Below are positions 17,660 through 28,900 of a stretch of 64,000 nt of DNA, piece after piece. The translations under genes and the position numbers were made by a program. Under the pieces are notes generated by a model, which was given only the letters and a program-made list of their open reading frames with translations, was not told where the DNA came from and did not search any database. Origin of the DNA: Tundrisphaera lichenicola (GTDB lineage Bacteria > Planctomycetota > Planctomycetia > Isosphaerales > Isosphaeraceae); the NCBI RefSeq assembly GCF_051175385.1, contig NZ_CP195106.1, forward strand, positions 1,054,001 to 1,118,000. Reading direction: 5' to 3'. Within the stretch, counting starts at the first letter, position 1. Each line of letters opens with the position of its first letter.

Positions 17660-19387
17660 TCAGGATCTCAGCATGAGTTGTTCGACGATCGGCCCCAGGG
17701 CCAGCGCCGGGAAGAAGCTCAAGGCCCCGACAACCACCACGACGGCCACCAACAAGGCGATGAAGAGCGGGGTGTGGGTCGGGAGGGTCCCGGGGCCGAC
17801 CGGGACATGCCGCTTGGAGGCGAGCGAGCCGGCCATCGCCAGGATGGGGATCATCACGCCGAACCGTCCGATGAGCATCGCCAGCCCGAGCAGCCCGTTG
17901 TAGAACACGGTATTGGCCCCGAGCCCCGCGAAGGCGCTCCCGTTGTTGTTGGACGCCGACGAGAAGGCGTAAAGGATCTCGCTGAACCCGTGAGGACCGG
18001 GGTTGAGTACCGCGGCCCGCCCTCCAGGCAAGCTGACCGCGATGGCTGTCCCCAGGAGGACCGATCCGCAGGGGAGCAGGATGACCAGCGACGCCATCTT
18101 CATCTCGAAGGCCCCGATCTTCTTGCCCAGATACTCCGGAGTCCGCCCCACCATCAAGCCGGCGAGGAAGACCGCCAGGACGGCGAAGGCGAGCATCCCG
18201 TAGAGGCCGGAGCCGACCCCGCCGAAGATCACCTCACCGAGTTGCATGAGCCACATCGCCGCCAGGCCGCCCAGCGGCAGGTAAGAGTCGTGCATCGAAT
18301 TGACCGACCCGTTCGAGGCGGCCGTCGTCGCCACCGCCCAGAGGGCCGAGTTCGCGGCGCCGAATCGGACCTCCTTGCCCTCCATGTTGCCACCCGACGA
18401 TTTCTCGACCCCCATGGCTTCGAGGGCGGGGTTCCCTCGACATTCGGAGTTGAGGGCCAGTATGAGCGTGGCGGTCAGGACGACCGTCATGGCGGCCAGG
18501 ATCGCCCAGCCTTGCCTGCGGTCGCCGACCATCTCGCCGAAGGTGAAGCAGAGAGCGGCGGGGATCAGCAAGATTGCCACGACTTGCAGGAGATTCGACA
18601 GGGGAGTCGGATTCTCCAGCGGGTGCGCCGAGTTCGCGTTGAAGAAGCCGCCACCGTTGGTGCCGAGTTGCTTGATCGCCACCTGCGAGGCCGCCGGGCC
18701 GAGCGCGATGGTCTGACTGGCCAGGCTCCCACCCTCGGGGGTCGGGGCCGGCTCCATGAGCGTCGCCTTCGGATAGGGGGCGATCGTCTGCACGACCCCT
18801 TCCGAGACGAGCACCAGGGCGAATACGAACGAGATCGGCAGGAGGATGTAGAAGACTCCTCGGGTCAGGTCGACCCAGAAGTTGCCGATGGTCGGGGAGT
18901 TCCGCCGGGCGAAGCCCCGGATCAAGGCCACCAGGACCGCCATGCCCGCCGCTGCCGAGACGAAATTCTGGACGCCCAGGGCGCCCATCTGGGTGAGGTA
19001 GCTCATGGTTGACTCGCCGCCATATCCCTGCCAGTTCGTGTTGGTGGCGAAGCTCACGGCGCTGTTGAACGCCGAGTCGGCAGAGACGGCCGAGAACCCC
19101 TCGGGGTTCAGTGGGAGGAACGCCTGGAGCCGCTGAAAGGCGTAGACGGCCAGGACTCCGACCATGCTGAATGCGAGCAGTGCCCTGGCGTATTCCTGCC
19201 AGGTCATCTCGGCTTCGGGGTCGATCCCGGCCGACCGGTAAACAATCCGTTCGAGGGTGGAGAAGAATCTCACCGACGAAGAGGGACGCGCCTCGTAGAC
19301 CCGGGCCATGAAAAGTCCGAGCGGCTTGACGCAAAGGGCCAGGGCCAGGAAGAAGAGCCCCAGTTGAATGATCGAGCTGGATGTCAT
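17660..19387 (-). CDS. kdpA: KdpA, K+-binding channel-like subunit
   Basis: A 575-aa polytopic membrane protein. The start at 19387 overlaps the kdpF stop (ATGA) and has GGAG 7 nt upstream; the open frame runs to 19543 without support. It shows four selectivity-filter-like segments: FNSAVSFATNTNWQGYGGES, LGTNGGGFFNANSAHPLENP, AVATTAASNGSVNSMHDSYL and YAFSSASNNNGSAFAGLGAN. It also has the PEYLGKKIGAFEMKMASL block typical of KdpA. It forms the ion pathway of KdpFABC in the inner membrane. The length matches the family (about 557-600 aa). Confidence 0.97.
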   Translation of the reverse strand: MTSSSIIQLGLFFLALALCVKPLGLFMARVYEARPSSSVRFFSTLERIVYRSAGIDPEAEMTWQEYARALLAFSMVGVLAVYAFQRLQAFLPLNPEGFSAVSADSAFNSAVSFATNTNWQGYGGESTMSYLTQMGALGVQNFVSAAAGMAVLVALIRGFARRNSPTIGNFWVDLTRGVFYILLPISFVFALVLVSEGVVQTIAPYPKATLMEPAPTPEGGSLASQTIALGPAASQVAIKQLGTNGGGFFNANSAHPLENPTPLSNLLQVVAILLIPAALCFTFGEMVGDRRQGWAILAAMTVVLTATLILALNSECRGNPALEAMGVEKSSGGNMEGKEVRFGAANSALWAVATTAASNGSVNSMHDSYLPLGGLAAMWLMQLGEVIFGGVGSGLYGMLAFAVLAVFLAGLMVGRTPEYLGKKIGAFEMKMASLVILLPCGSVLLGTAIAVSLPGGRAAVLNPGPHGFSEILYAFSSASNNNGSAFAGLGANTVFYNGLLGLAMLIGRFGVMIPILAMAGSLASKRHVPVGPGTLPTHTPLFIALLVAVVVVVGALSFFPALALGPIVEQLMLRS

Positions 19388-19476
19388 GAGAACCGCTCCG
19401 GTTTCAAGAGGGCGACCGAAAGGTAGACCGCCAGGAGCAACACCATTGTCGAGGCCACCACGAGGACCCAGTTCAT
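19384..19476 (-). CDS. kdpF: KdpF, small membrane subunit
   Basis: A 30-aa single-span membrane peptide: MNWVLVVASTMVLLLAVYLS followed by VALLKPERFS. The ending LLKPERF matches the KdpF consensus. GGAGG lies 5-6 nt before the ATG. Its stop overlaps the kdpA start (ATGA), and its start overlaps the stop of the upstream 32-aa ORF in the same way. KdpF stabilises the pump complex. Confidence 0.92.
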   Translation of the reverse strand: MNWVLVVASTMVLLLAVYLSVALLKPERFS

Positions 19477-19571
19477 GGCGAATCCTCCGACCCGAGGGAC
19501 GAGAGCAACCCGATCGACAGATTGCAGCCGCCGAAGAAGGCAATCACGGCCAGGATCCATGCGACGTCCAT
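19473..19571 (-). CDS. 32-aa membrane microprotein leading the kdp operon
   Basis: A short ORF upstream of kdpF. It begins MDVAWILAVIAFFGGCNLSI and ends GLLSSLGSEDSP, one hydrophobic span with an acidic tail. GGAGG sits about 5 nt before its ATG, a better ribosome binding site than most genes in the window. Its TGA overlaps the kdpF ATG (ATGA), and kdpF in turn overlaps kdpA, giving a chain of coupled starts. No named family is recognised. It could be an additional small subunit of the K+ pump or simply a leader that couples translation to kdpF. The sequence is too short for standard gene finders and is likely missed in automatic annotation. Confidence 0.72.
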   Translation of the reverse strand: MDVAWILAVIAFFGGCNLSIGLLSSLGSEDSP

Positions 19572-19631
19572 TGATTTCCTCCAGGACCACGATTCACACT
19601 GGTTATTAGATCCGGGAGCGCATTAAACGGG

Positions 19632-19671
19632 TGTCAAAGTCCTGCCCCCGCGCGTCAAGAAATCGTCAAGA
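19632..19671 (-). promoter_or_regulatory. Candidate KdpE operator: phased TTGAC repeats upstream of the kdp operon
   Basis: On the minus strand TCTTGACG occurs twice in direct orientation at an 11-bp period (19671-19664 and 19660-19653). A related TTTGACAC lies 21 bp further on, around 19632-19638. OmpR-family regulators such as PhoB and KdpE bind direct repeats spaced by about one helical turn, so this is a reasonable KdpE box. It lies about 60-100 bp before the first start codon. The TTGACA at 19637-19632 could also serve as a -35 element, but no ideal -10 follows. Confidence 0.42.
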
Positions 19672-19720
19672 CGCTCGATCCAATAGCGAGGGTAGCAGAA
19701 CGAGTCAATATCGTTCGATT

Positions 19721-19760
19721 GAAAATTATTTATTTTTAATTAATTTTTATATTATTGTTT
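19721..19760. promoter_or_regulatory. Very AT-rich tract upstream of kdp
   Basis: About 40 bp made almost only of A and T (ATTATTTATTTTTAATTAAT and continuation) in DNA of roughly 65% GC. It lies upstream of the kdp repeats and between two operons. It may act as an UP-like element, a bent or melting region, or a binding site for a nucleoid protein. No specific factor can be named. Confidence 0.4.
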
Positions 19761-19849
19761 GAGTGGTGTTTCTGGCGACGATGAGCGGTTCCCTACGTTG
19801 TCACGCGTCTGGGCTGGCGAATGATTGTCTGGGCCGTCAGAAATGCGAA

Positions 19850-19887
19850 AGGCCGTCCTGGACGTCTTTCGACGTCCAGGACGGCCT
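19850..19887 (-). terminator. Rho-independent-type terminator of the giant gene
   Basis: A perfect 17-bp inverted repeat: AGGCCGTCCTGGACGTC at 19850-19866 and its reverse complement at 19871-19887. The minus-strand transcript would have a GAAA tetraloop, and the T-rich stretch TTTCGCATTT follows the stem. It starts about 30 nt after the stop codon of the giant gene at 19917. Confidence 0.8.
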
Positions 19888-19916
19888 GCTGGTTCATTTC
19901 GCAGACGGCGGGGCCG

Positions 19917-22900
19917 TCAGAACAGCCGCCCTCGCTGGAGGTGGCACTTCGAGAGAACCTTCGACGACAATCCGGGCCTCCCGCATCTCACCGAGCCGAA
20001 CTTCTTTGGCAGCTTGACCGGCGAAGGCTTCTCCCGTTCCGAGGTCTCGGGATCGTCGTCGGTCGCTCGCGACCCGACGAAGTCGTCCAGGCTGGAGCTG
20101 AGGTTGAGGCCAAGGACACCGGCCATGAACAGTCCCGCGATCGAGGCGGAGAGATCGTCACCATGAAGGGTAGGTATCACGACCTGGGCATCGGCCTCGG
20201 CTGGAGCTTCCCCATGGGAGAGGCTCGGCATCGAGGCCTGGCGGTCGAGCGACACCCGCACGCCGGACTCCCAATCGCGGTCGGTCTTGCCCTGGGCCGG
20301 TCGCATTAGGAGCGATCTCTCTTCTCGGAGATTGGCGTGTGTGTGGACCCCTAGCATCCGAGATGCGATGAGGCTGGAACCTTTCGTGACAGTCGAGGCG
20401 ATTGCAGAGGATAATTCGACTTCATTGACCGCACCCGCGACGATCACGAGGCTGTCGTCACCACTAACCACGTCCAGTCGATTGTAGCCGTCTCGGACGG
20501 TCCTCACCCCGTTCTGGACTGGCAGGATTGGGGCTTTGGCCAGGAATTGGTCCGGGATGAGGCGGATGCCGGAATGGACCGAACTGGTATTGATCGCGTT
20601 GGTTTGACTGGCACTTTCGAGGTCTCCGAGACTGAAGTTCAACCCCAACCCATTCGTGATCACTGTCGAGAGGCCGACCTGGCCGGAGGTTGGGCTTCCC
20701 GAAGGCGAGGTTAGTCCGCCAGGGATCTCGACGGGAAGAAATCCCGATCCGAAGTCGGGGTTGGCATTGAAGAACCAGACGAAGCCGGCTGCTTCGGAGT
20801 TGACCAGGGTCTGACCCGAGCCGGCCAATCCAGTCTGGTTGCCGTGGAGATCGATTCCACTTAGCCAGGTGGAACCGAGGCGGCCGATCCCCATCGCATC
20901 GACGCCGGCGGAAGTCCATCGATTAGAGGTATTGGGACCGAGGAGGGAGAGCGGGACCGAGGTCGAGGGCGATCCGATCGCCGCGAAATTCGGCGAACTG
21001 GGGGTCGGTGCCAGTGGTTGGGAATGCGTGAGTGCGATGTTGTCGAGCAGGAAGATCTGAGCGAGTGAGAAGAAGGTTCCGAGCTTGATCTCGGGCTCGA
21101 CGACCTCGAAAGTCAGGGTGTTTACGGTTCCCCGATAATGGCTGGGGATCGTCACCGAGCGTTTCAGGTTCGTGAAGAAGGAAGCCTCGAGGTCGACTGT
21201 CTGGATCAGGTCATCGCCGATGTAAACCCTGATCTTGGTGTTGGGATTGACCAGCAAGGTCGCGAAGACATCGAAGGAGATCGAGTCCTTATCGGTCGGG
21301 AAATACATCCGGTTGTGCGTGACCTTGTTGAGTTGCGCCAGGTTGATCTGCCGGGCGAAGTCGACCAGGAATGGACTTCCTACGGTCGAGAAGAGAGTTT
21401 TCAGGACCGACTCTCCGCTAAGTAGGAGCGAGTAATTGTTCTCCTTCCAAAGCACTTCCTTGAGGGTTGGGTCTTTCTCCACGAACTTCTTGATGGTATC
21501 GAGATCGAACTTGGCGACCTGCTTGAGACTCGCGTCGATAAAGTTCTGACGATATCTCTTCCAAAGTACGAACTCATCTGCCGTCAGGCCGAGGTCGCCG
21601 GGCTTGTAACTGTTGAGGTCGTCCTTGAAGAACTTTACGAACTGATCGAGCTTGGTGTCGAGGTAGCTGAAGAGGACCGTCTTTGCCCAGGAATCCACCG
21701 AGGTGGGGAGAATCAGCGCCGCGGTGACGTCGATCTTGTCATTCAGGAGGCTGAACCCTCCCCCACCATGGAACGACCAACCGGGTACCTCGTATGAGAA
21801 TGGGAAGCGATTGCTCCGATAGAGTTCGTCAATCTTGTTAGAGCGGTAGAGGACGCCCGACTCGAAATTCCCATTAAACACCGTAGGGACGGCAACGATA
21901 TCCTTGGCCGTCTCAGTGTTGTCGAAAGAGACGGATGTAGGATTCTGGGGCGTTGTCCACTGATCCGAGCCCCCACCCAGGTTGCTGGAAGCCCATCCCT
22001 GAAGGATACCCTCCCAGGTCGAGTCGGCGATTGACTGGCCCTCGGGCTGGTACCAGGGGTTGGGATTATTTGGGTCGAAGTCCTTGAATGGGGAATACAG
22101 CGAGGCCGATGTGAGGCCACCCGACGTGATGGACTGGACCTTGATGAAGGCGTTTAGCAGGTCGACGAACAGATTCGAATTGGCGTCGGCCTCGCGTCGG
22201 AATAGGGGATTGGAGCTATCACCCGGGACGTATTCGGTCGAGAGATTGGCGGTTCCGGCGTACCATTGCCAAACCCGGCTGTGCGTGCCCCCCCAACCGA
22301 ACGGGAAGTTTAGCAGCCCCGCAAATAGTGAGACCTCGAAATCCTCCCGGGTGAAGCCGGCCCGCCCATCGAGCTCCGTGTTGACGGCGCCGGGGATGTC
22401 CCGCCCATTTGGGGTAAAGGTATATTTCTCCTGGATGCTAAGGCCATCGTTCCCCTGGGTCTGATAAAAATTGTCGGCGTACGCGATGTTGTTCCAGACC
22501 ATGACGTTCGGATCTTTGAAGTCTGCATAAGAGATCGGATCGATCTTCACCCCCGCCTTCTTGACCAGATCTCGGAGCGTCTTCAAGGAATCATAGACCC
22601 GGACGGCGACCGGGGCCGTGGGCGGGAATAGCTGGAGGATACCGGCAGCCGTCTGGGCGATGTTCAGGAGTTGGTCGACCGGGACGTTCAGCGACTTTTG
22701 CTCGAAGTCGTGGGGATCGAGAGTGGTCATCTGGATTTCGGTCTTGCTGGGGAAGTAGGTCCCCAGACGTTGGATGATCTCGCTGTTGACAACCGTGCCC
22801 CGGCTGTGGCCGATGAAGTGCAGGGGCGAGGCCAACAGGGTTCCCCCGAGTTCCTGGTCAAGTGCCACAAAGGCGGCGAAGAAGGCATCGGCCGCGGCTT

Positions 22901-25900
22901 CGGAGAATCCGCTGTCACTGATATCCGATTCCACCGACCAGTCGGGGATGAGCACGAGTGCCTGGCCGCGGAAGTCTCCGGGGACCTTCCCCCTCTTCGT
23001 CGCATCGAGCCAGTGGCCGGTCGACTTTTCGTAGAGGAATACCCCACCGCCGCCCGCGGCGTCCACGATATACTGGCCGAGCGACTTGGCCCACGGTGGC
23101 GAGGTGGAGTTCCCGAAGGGGTCGAGCTGGAAGCCGTGAGTGATTACGGTCACCTCCTTGAACGGCCCGCTCAATTTGATCGGGTCGGTGGCGAAGCTGC
23201 CGGAGACCCGGGTGAAGCGTCCGTACTGATCGGTTGCCTCGATCCCCCAGTAATAGGTCTGGCCTGCGGTCAGCCTGCGGTCGTCCGGCAGGGTATAGGT
23301 GAAGACGTCTTCGGGGAGAGTCACGCCATTGACGATGCGGTTAGGATTGCCGTCCTCGCCGTCGAAGTCGCTCGGGAACAGCCCGCTTCCGGCCGGGAAG
23401 ACGCTGACAAAAATCTTGCTGATCACCCCGCTGGCGCCGATAGGCTTCCAGGTAAATTCGGGAGTGGAATCGGGGGTCGAAGGGAATGGGCCGACCAGTC
23501 GGATGAAGCTGGCCGACTGCACCGCTACGCCTCCGATCCCTCCTCCGATAGCTATGGGTTCCTGACCCTTCCAGTAATTCTCGAAGCCGTAATTGTATTG
23601 AGGCGAGTTAGGATCGACTCGATAGGCGGCACGGACGTCGATGTTGAGGTTGCCGATACCGGTACCGACATTCCCGTCGAAGACATCATTGATCGCGAAT
23701 CGGTCGAGCAAGTTGGACTTTCCGTCGACCGGGTCGGAAGGTGTAGGAATCGGGCTCTTGTCGACCGAGGTGGCCAGCTCTTCGAAGATGGCATCGATCG
23801 AGTAAACGAAGAGGGCTCCGTTACCCCTGGCGGTCGGGACGTTCTGGGTCACGAAGAGGAACTTCCCGTCGGGGGAGACGTCCAGGCCCAGAGGGAACGC
23901 CGCGGGCAGGGGGCGGGTCGCGGCCACCAGCTTCGGTCCGGTCACGCCAGGCAGGGGATTTCGGATCTGGCTGGCCGGCAAATTGAGTGGATTGTAGATG
24001 ATCCCGATCGTGCTTCCGGCGTGGTACTTTCCTTGCTCGTACCTCATCCCGTGATTGCGACTTGGCGTGCCACCGACCAGGCCGACTCCGTCCACGTAGG
24101 TGAATCCGGTGTTCGATGGGATCGTGTAGCCCAGGACGAAGGCGTAGGCACCATCGGGAGTCATCACGATCTCCCGGGCGCTGTCGACATCGAAGGCGTC
24201 GTTGATCGATCCTAGGGCCAGGTGGATCGAGTGGCTGAAGACCCACTTGTCTCCGGTTCTCATCAGGACCCCGACGCCCTTGCTTTCGGGTCCGACGAAG
24301 TTGGTGAAGAGCATCCGGTCGGGCACGGGGGTGCTGGTCAAGCCATAAGGTAGCTGGTCGACCTCGATCCGCGACGTCGCGGCCTCGGGGTAGGATTTGG
24401 CCAGCAAGAACTTCCAGTAGTTCGCGCTCTTGGGATCGAGGTCGAATACGACGATCGATCCCTTATCCGACGGGTTGGCGTTGCTGTAAAGGTCCCGACG
24501 ATTTGGGACCGCAGCGAAAAGAAACCGATCATCGGAGCTGAGAGCTACGCCTTGGAGGCCGAATTTGGCGCCGGTCACGGGGATCGTGGCGATTCGCTTG
24601 TGGAAGTCGATCGACGCCGGGTCCGTGTCGATGACGTAGATGGCGCCGAGGATCTCGTCGGTCACATAAAGCCGCCTGTCGCTCCGGTCCAGCGCCAGGT
24701 GCGAAGGGACTGCCCCGGGTGGCAGGAAGATTTCGAATGCAATCTCGTTCGGTCCGACTGGCTGATTCTTATCCAGCAAGTATTGCTTGACCGGTTGCTG
24801 GGCGATCGCGTCGAGCACCAGGATCCTGCCGCCGGCTCGATCGGTGATGTAGGCTCGAGTGTTATCCGCCGTGGCGGCGATCATCCGTGGGGTGCTGAAT
24901 CCGTTGAAATAGACCTCCCGGGCGATCTTGTAATCTTCCGGGTGGTCGGTCGTCACGTCGTCGGTAGGATCGGTGGGATCGTCGCTGCGGAGATCGATGA
25001 TTGCTACAGAGCCTTTGGACCGCTCGGCGACGAAGGCCATCCCGCCCTCGGCCGGTACCTCAAGCCGGTTGCTCACCCGGCGTTCGAGGATCGTTCCCGA
25101 GCGATCTTTGATCACGCGGGTCACGAGGATCTTGGACAGCCCCAGAATGATTGTGTCGGGGACCTTCACTCGCAATGAGCCGGGCGTCAGGTCGGCCATC
25201 GCGACAGTCACCGTCGCGTCGCGGGCGCCCCGGACCTCGATGAATGGCTTACCGTAGCTGTCGTTCAGATCGGTGTCCTGCTCGCCCATGATGAAGGAGA
25301 CGAGCACCGTGTCATTCACAGCGTTGGAGTCGGTAAAGTAGTCGCCCTCGATCTCGAGATAGGGATCCTGGCCGTTGGGATGGTCGAGCGACACGGAACG
25401 AAGGATCGGTAGGCGCTTGTCGGGCGGGTCGTTGAGGACCCGGGCCGTGTAAGTATTGATGGCCGCGTCATTCACCAGGATCGGCATGTCGTAATAGCGG
25501 TTCGACCGGCCGGCCAGCGGGACCTCGACCAGCTTCATTGGGCGGAAGCCGACCACCGCACTGATGGTGAATCCGTAGTACTCGTTGAGATAGGCCCCCA
25601 CCCCCACCCCGTTCGCCAGGGTCTCGATCGCGATTAGGGCTGCGTCGACCGGATTGCCCAGGATGAATTCGACCGTCGCACGGACCTGTCGGACGATCCC
25701 CTTGGCCCGCATGGCGGCGATCACCCCGGTCCTGAGCAGGCCGGTATACGGAGGTGAGGTCGTGCGAGCAAATCCATCTTCCCCGACCACAGCCGTCTCG
25801 GACTCGATCCAGACCGGCAGGCTCGACCCATTCGGCCCGGTGATCGAGTCGGCCCGATACAGATAGATGATCGTGCCCACTGGTGTTCCGACCGGCACTC

Positions 25901-28900
25901 GGAAAGCGAGCTGGACCGGCTGTCCGAGCGGGACATCGCCCAAGTTCAGATTATAGGCGGCGGCGAAGTCCATGAAGTCGGGCAGGGCGAAGGGAAGCTG
26001 TCCCGCCGTCATCGGCGTTATGCCGATCGTCGTTGGAGTCCCGAGGGCCCCGGACGGAACCTGCAAGATCGCTCCATCCGAGGCCGAGATTACACCCCCT
26101 TCCGTCCCCAGCACCACCGGCCCGACACGCGGGGACTCGACCTTGACGGGGATCAAGAATTCTGCGAATCCGTTGATGACCGTCACTGTCGTCTGGCCGA
26201 CTCCCACGGCGTGGATCACTCCATCGGCGGAGACAGTGGCGACCTTGGTGTTGCCGGTGTAATAAATGGTCCCCTGATCCGGCGCTTCGAGTCCCTCGGT
26301 CGGGTCGAATATCCCGGCCAGGATCCGTCGGATACCCGATTCGGGGAGGGAGACTGCGTGGGGGTAGACGTCCAACCCGAAGATCTGGAGTAGTCGCTTA
26401 CTAAAGTCCGTGGGAGTCCCGATCCCGACTGCCGTGGCGGCCTGGATCCCCTTGGCCGAAACAATTATGACCGCCGCGCCGTCTCCGGTCGCGAGGATCA
26501 CTCCGCTTGCCGAGACCGAGGCGACCGCTCCGTCGGAACTGGTGAAGGTGACATACGAGGCCGATAGCGGGACGCCCTCCTGATCTGCGAAGTCGCCGAT
26601 AATTTGGAGCTTGGTCGACTCGCCGGAATCCAGTCGGGGCATTCGGGACGAGAAGTCCAGGCGGATCAGCGGCGCGGCACTGACGTTGATCTGGATGGTC
26701 TGGGTCGGCGAGTAGCCCCAGCCGTCATCGGCGACGACCTGGAAGCTTGCCGGCCCGCTGTAGCCCGGGGTCGGGGTGAAGGTGACGGTGAGGCCGTCGG
26801 CCCCGAGTGTGGCGGTCCCGTGCTCGGAGGTCACGATCCGGAAGTAGATCGGGTCGTCCTCGGGGTCGGTTGCCAGAGTCTCCAGGCTGGTCGAGACCGC
26901 GAGGTCTACGTGGGTCAGGAGTGCCGCCGGGTTGATCGTTGGCGGGAGGTTGGCGGCGAAGCCGAGATTCGAGGCGAGGTTCTGGACGTCGGCGGTGGTG
27001 ATCGTCCCATCTCGGTCGGTGTCGGCGGCGATCAGGTAGCCGGGCTGGCCGGCGGACTTGCCGAACGCCGAATTCAGGAGCTGGGCGTCCAGGCCGTCGA
27101 CCTTGAGGTCGCCGTTGACGTCGCCCACCACCGAGACCGAGAGGGAATAGGCCCCGGAGGCCGCCGCGGTCGCACCGGCGACATCGAGCTGGAACAGGCC
27201 CTCGCGGTCGACCAGGAAGAGGGCGAAGGTCGTCGAGGCCGTCGTGTTCTGCGAGAGGGGCGTCAGGCCGGCGATCCGGGGAAGGGCGGGCTGGAAGTTG
27301 CTCCCGGTGGCCGCCCGGATCTCGACCGCGATCAGGACGCGTTCGGAGGCCGTCGCGAGACGCTCGGAGGGCCTCAGGCCGAGGGCATATCGGTCGATCT
27401 TCCCGGCGGCGAGGTTGCCCGACGCCGGTGCGGCGAGGTACTGGCCGGTCCCGCCGAGGTTGCCCTGGAGCGGCAGGATAGCGGTCGCCGATGGGCCATA
27501 GACGACGACCTTGCTGGTCGAGGCCGTCGGAGTGACGGCGAGGGTCAGTCGGCCCAGACCCCCGGATTCGTAGCCGTACCGGCTGGCATGGCCGCTCTGG
27601 GTGTTCCGGGCGGAGGCCAGCCGCCCCAGGTCGTCGTAATCGTAGGCGAGCCGAGTTCCGTCAGGGGCGATGATGGTGGAAATTCGCCCGGCGGCGTCGC
27701 GGACGAACTGGATGGTCGAGCCATTCGGCCCGACGATCCCGCTATCGCGAACGATCAGGGTCCGACCGTCGGGCTGGACTCTTTCCAGGAGTTGACCCGT
27801 GGCATCGAGCCGGCTGACCGTGCCGTCGGGGGCCGTCAACTGGTAGGGCGACCCGGCGAATTCCTTGCTGGCCGGGTTGTAGGGCCGGGCGGTGAGGAGG
27901 TCATAAAGCCGATCGCCGCTCAGGGTCAGTCGGGCTCCCGGCGAGGTCAATGTGTAGGGATTTCCGGCATCGGCCTTGAAGGCGGGGGTGTAATAGGTGA
28001 GGCCCGACACCTGCTGCTTGGTCGGTGCGAAGGTGAACCCCAGCCGTCGGCCGTCCGGCAACGTCAGGTAGACCCGAGATCCGACCCGGAAGGGCTCGTA
28101 GACCCCCAGGGTCTCGCGGCCGGTGGCGGGGACGCTGGTCGTCAGGTCGTAATCGACCGTGGCCAGACGCCAGCCCGGCCCGAACGCGCCGGTGCGGTCG
28201 GTCGTCAGCGAGTCGTAGTCGCGGACCAGGGCCACGGACAGGCCGTCGAGATTGACGATCAGGTCGGTTTCCTGCTGGGAGAACCGGGTCGGCTTGGAGG
28301 CCGAGAACGCCTCGACCTGGATCTCGGCGCGGCTGGTCCGGCCGGAGATGTCGGTCGCGGTCAACCGGAGCCGATACCAGCCGTCGGTCAGGGTGGCGGG
28401 GTCGAGTTGGGCCAGCGTGCCGCCGCTGAGGGTCGAAGATCCCGCGGCAAGCCTGAGGAACGAGTCGCTCCCGAGCGGGGCCAGCTCCAGGGTCCAGGAG
28501 TCGAGGTTCAGGTCGGCCACCGACCCGACGAGGTTCGTGGCGGCCACCAGCCGAGCGTTGGTGAGGGTCGAGGAGAACGAGACGACCGGAGCCAGGTCGT
28601 CGGCGGGGTCGCGGACCTTGAGCACGGAGATGGCCCGACCCTCGAACCCATCGGCGTCGGTGGCGATTGCCTCGATGATCCGGCGACCGGGCGACCCGGC
28701 GATGATCTCGGCGCGGCCCTGTGAGTCGAGGATCACGGGCAGGCCGTCGATCGTGACGCGGAGCCCGGCGATCTCGGCCAGTCCCCCGGCGATCGCGTGG
28801 ATCAGGACCTTCTGGCCGGGGACGACCGGGAAGCTCGGAGTCAATTCGACCGCCACGACCGGCGGCTCGGGCACGATCGCAGCCCTCAGGACGACGGTCT

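Noticed and set aside
19388..19543. N-terminal extension of KdpA
   Set aside because: It overlaps kdpF and the microprotein in another frame. The ATG at 19387 has an RBS, overlaps the kdpF stop and gives the normal KdpA N-terminus.
19572..19849. Riboswitch (for example ydaO/c-di-AMP type) ahead of kdp
   Set aside because: No recognisable conserved aptamer core or terminator/antiterminator pair; the operon carries its own KdpD/KdpE control.
26604..28724. 706-aa plus-strand open frame inside the giant gene
   Set aside because: Shadow frame: Gly/Arg/Asp/Val-rich translation without domains, opposite RHS, dockerin and Ig-like coding on the minus strand. The same holds for other antisense frames at 22671-24215, 32421-34184 and 46992-48656.
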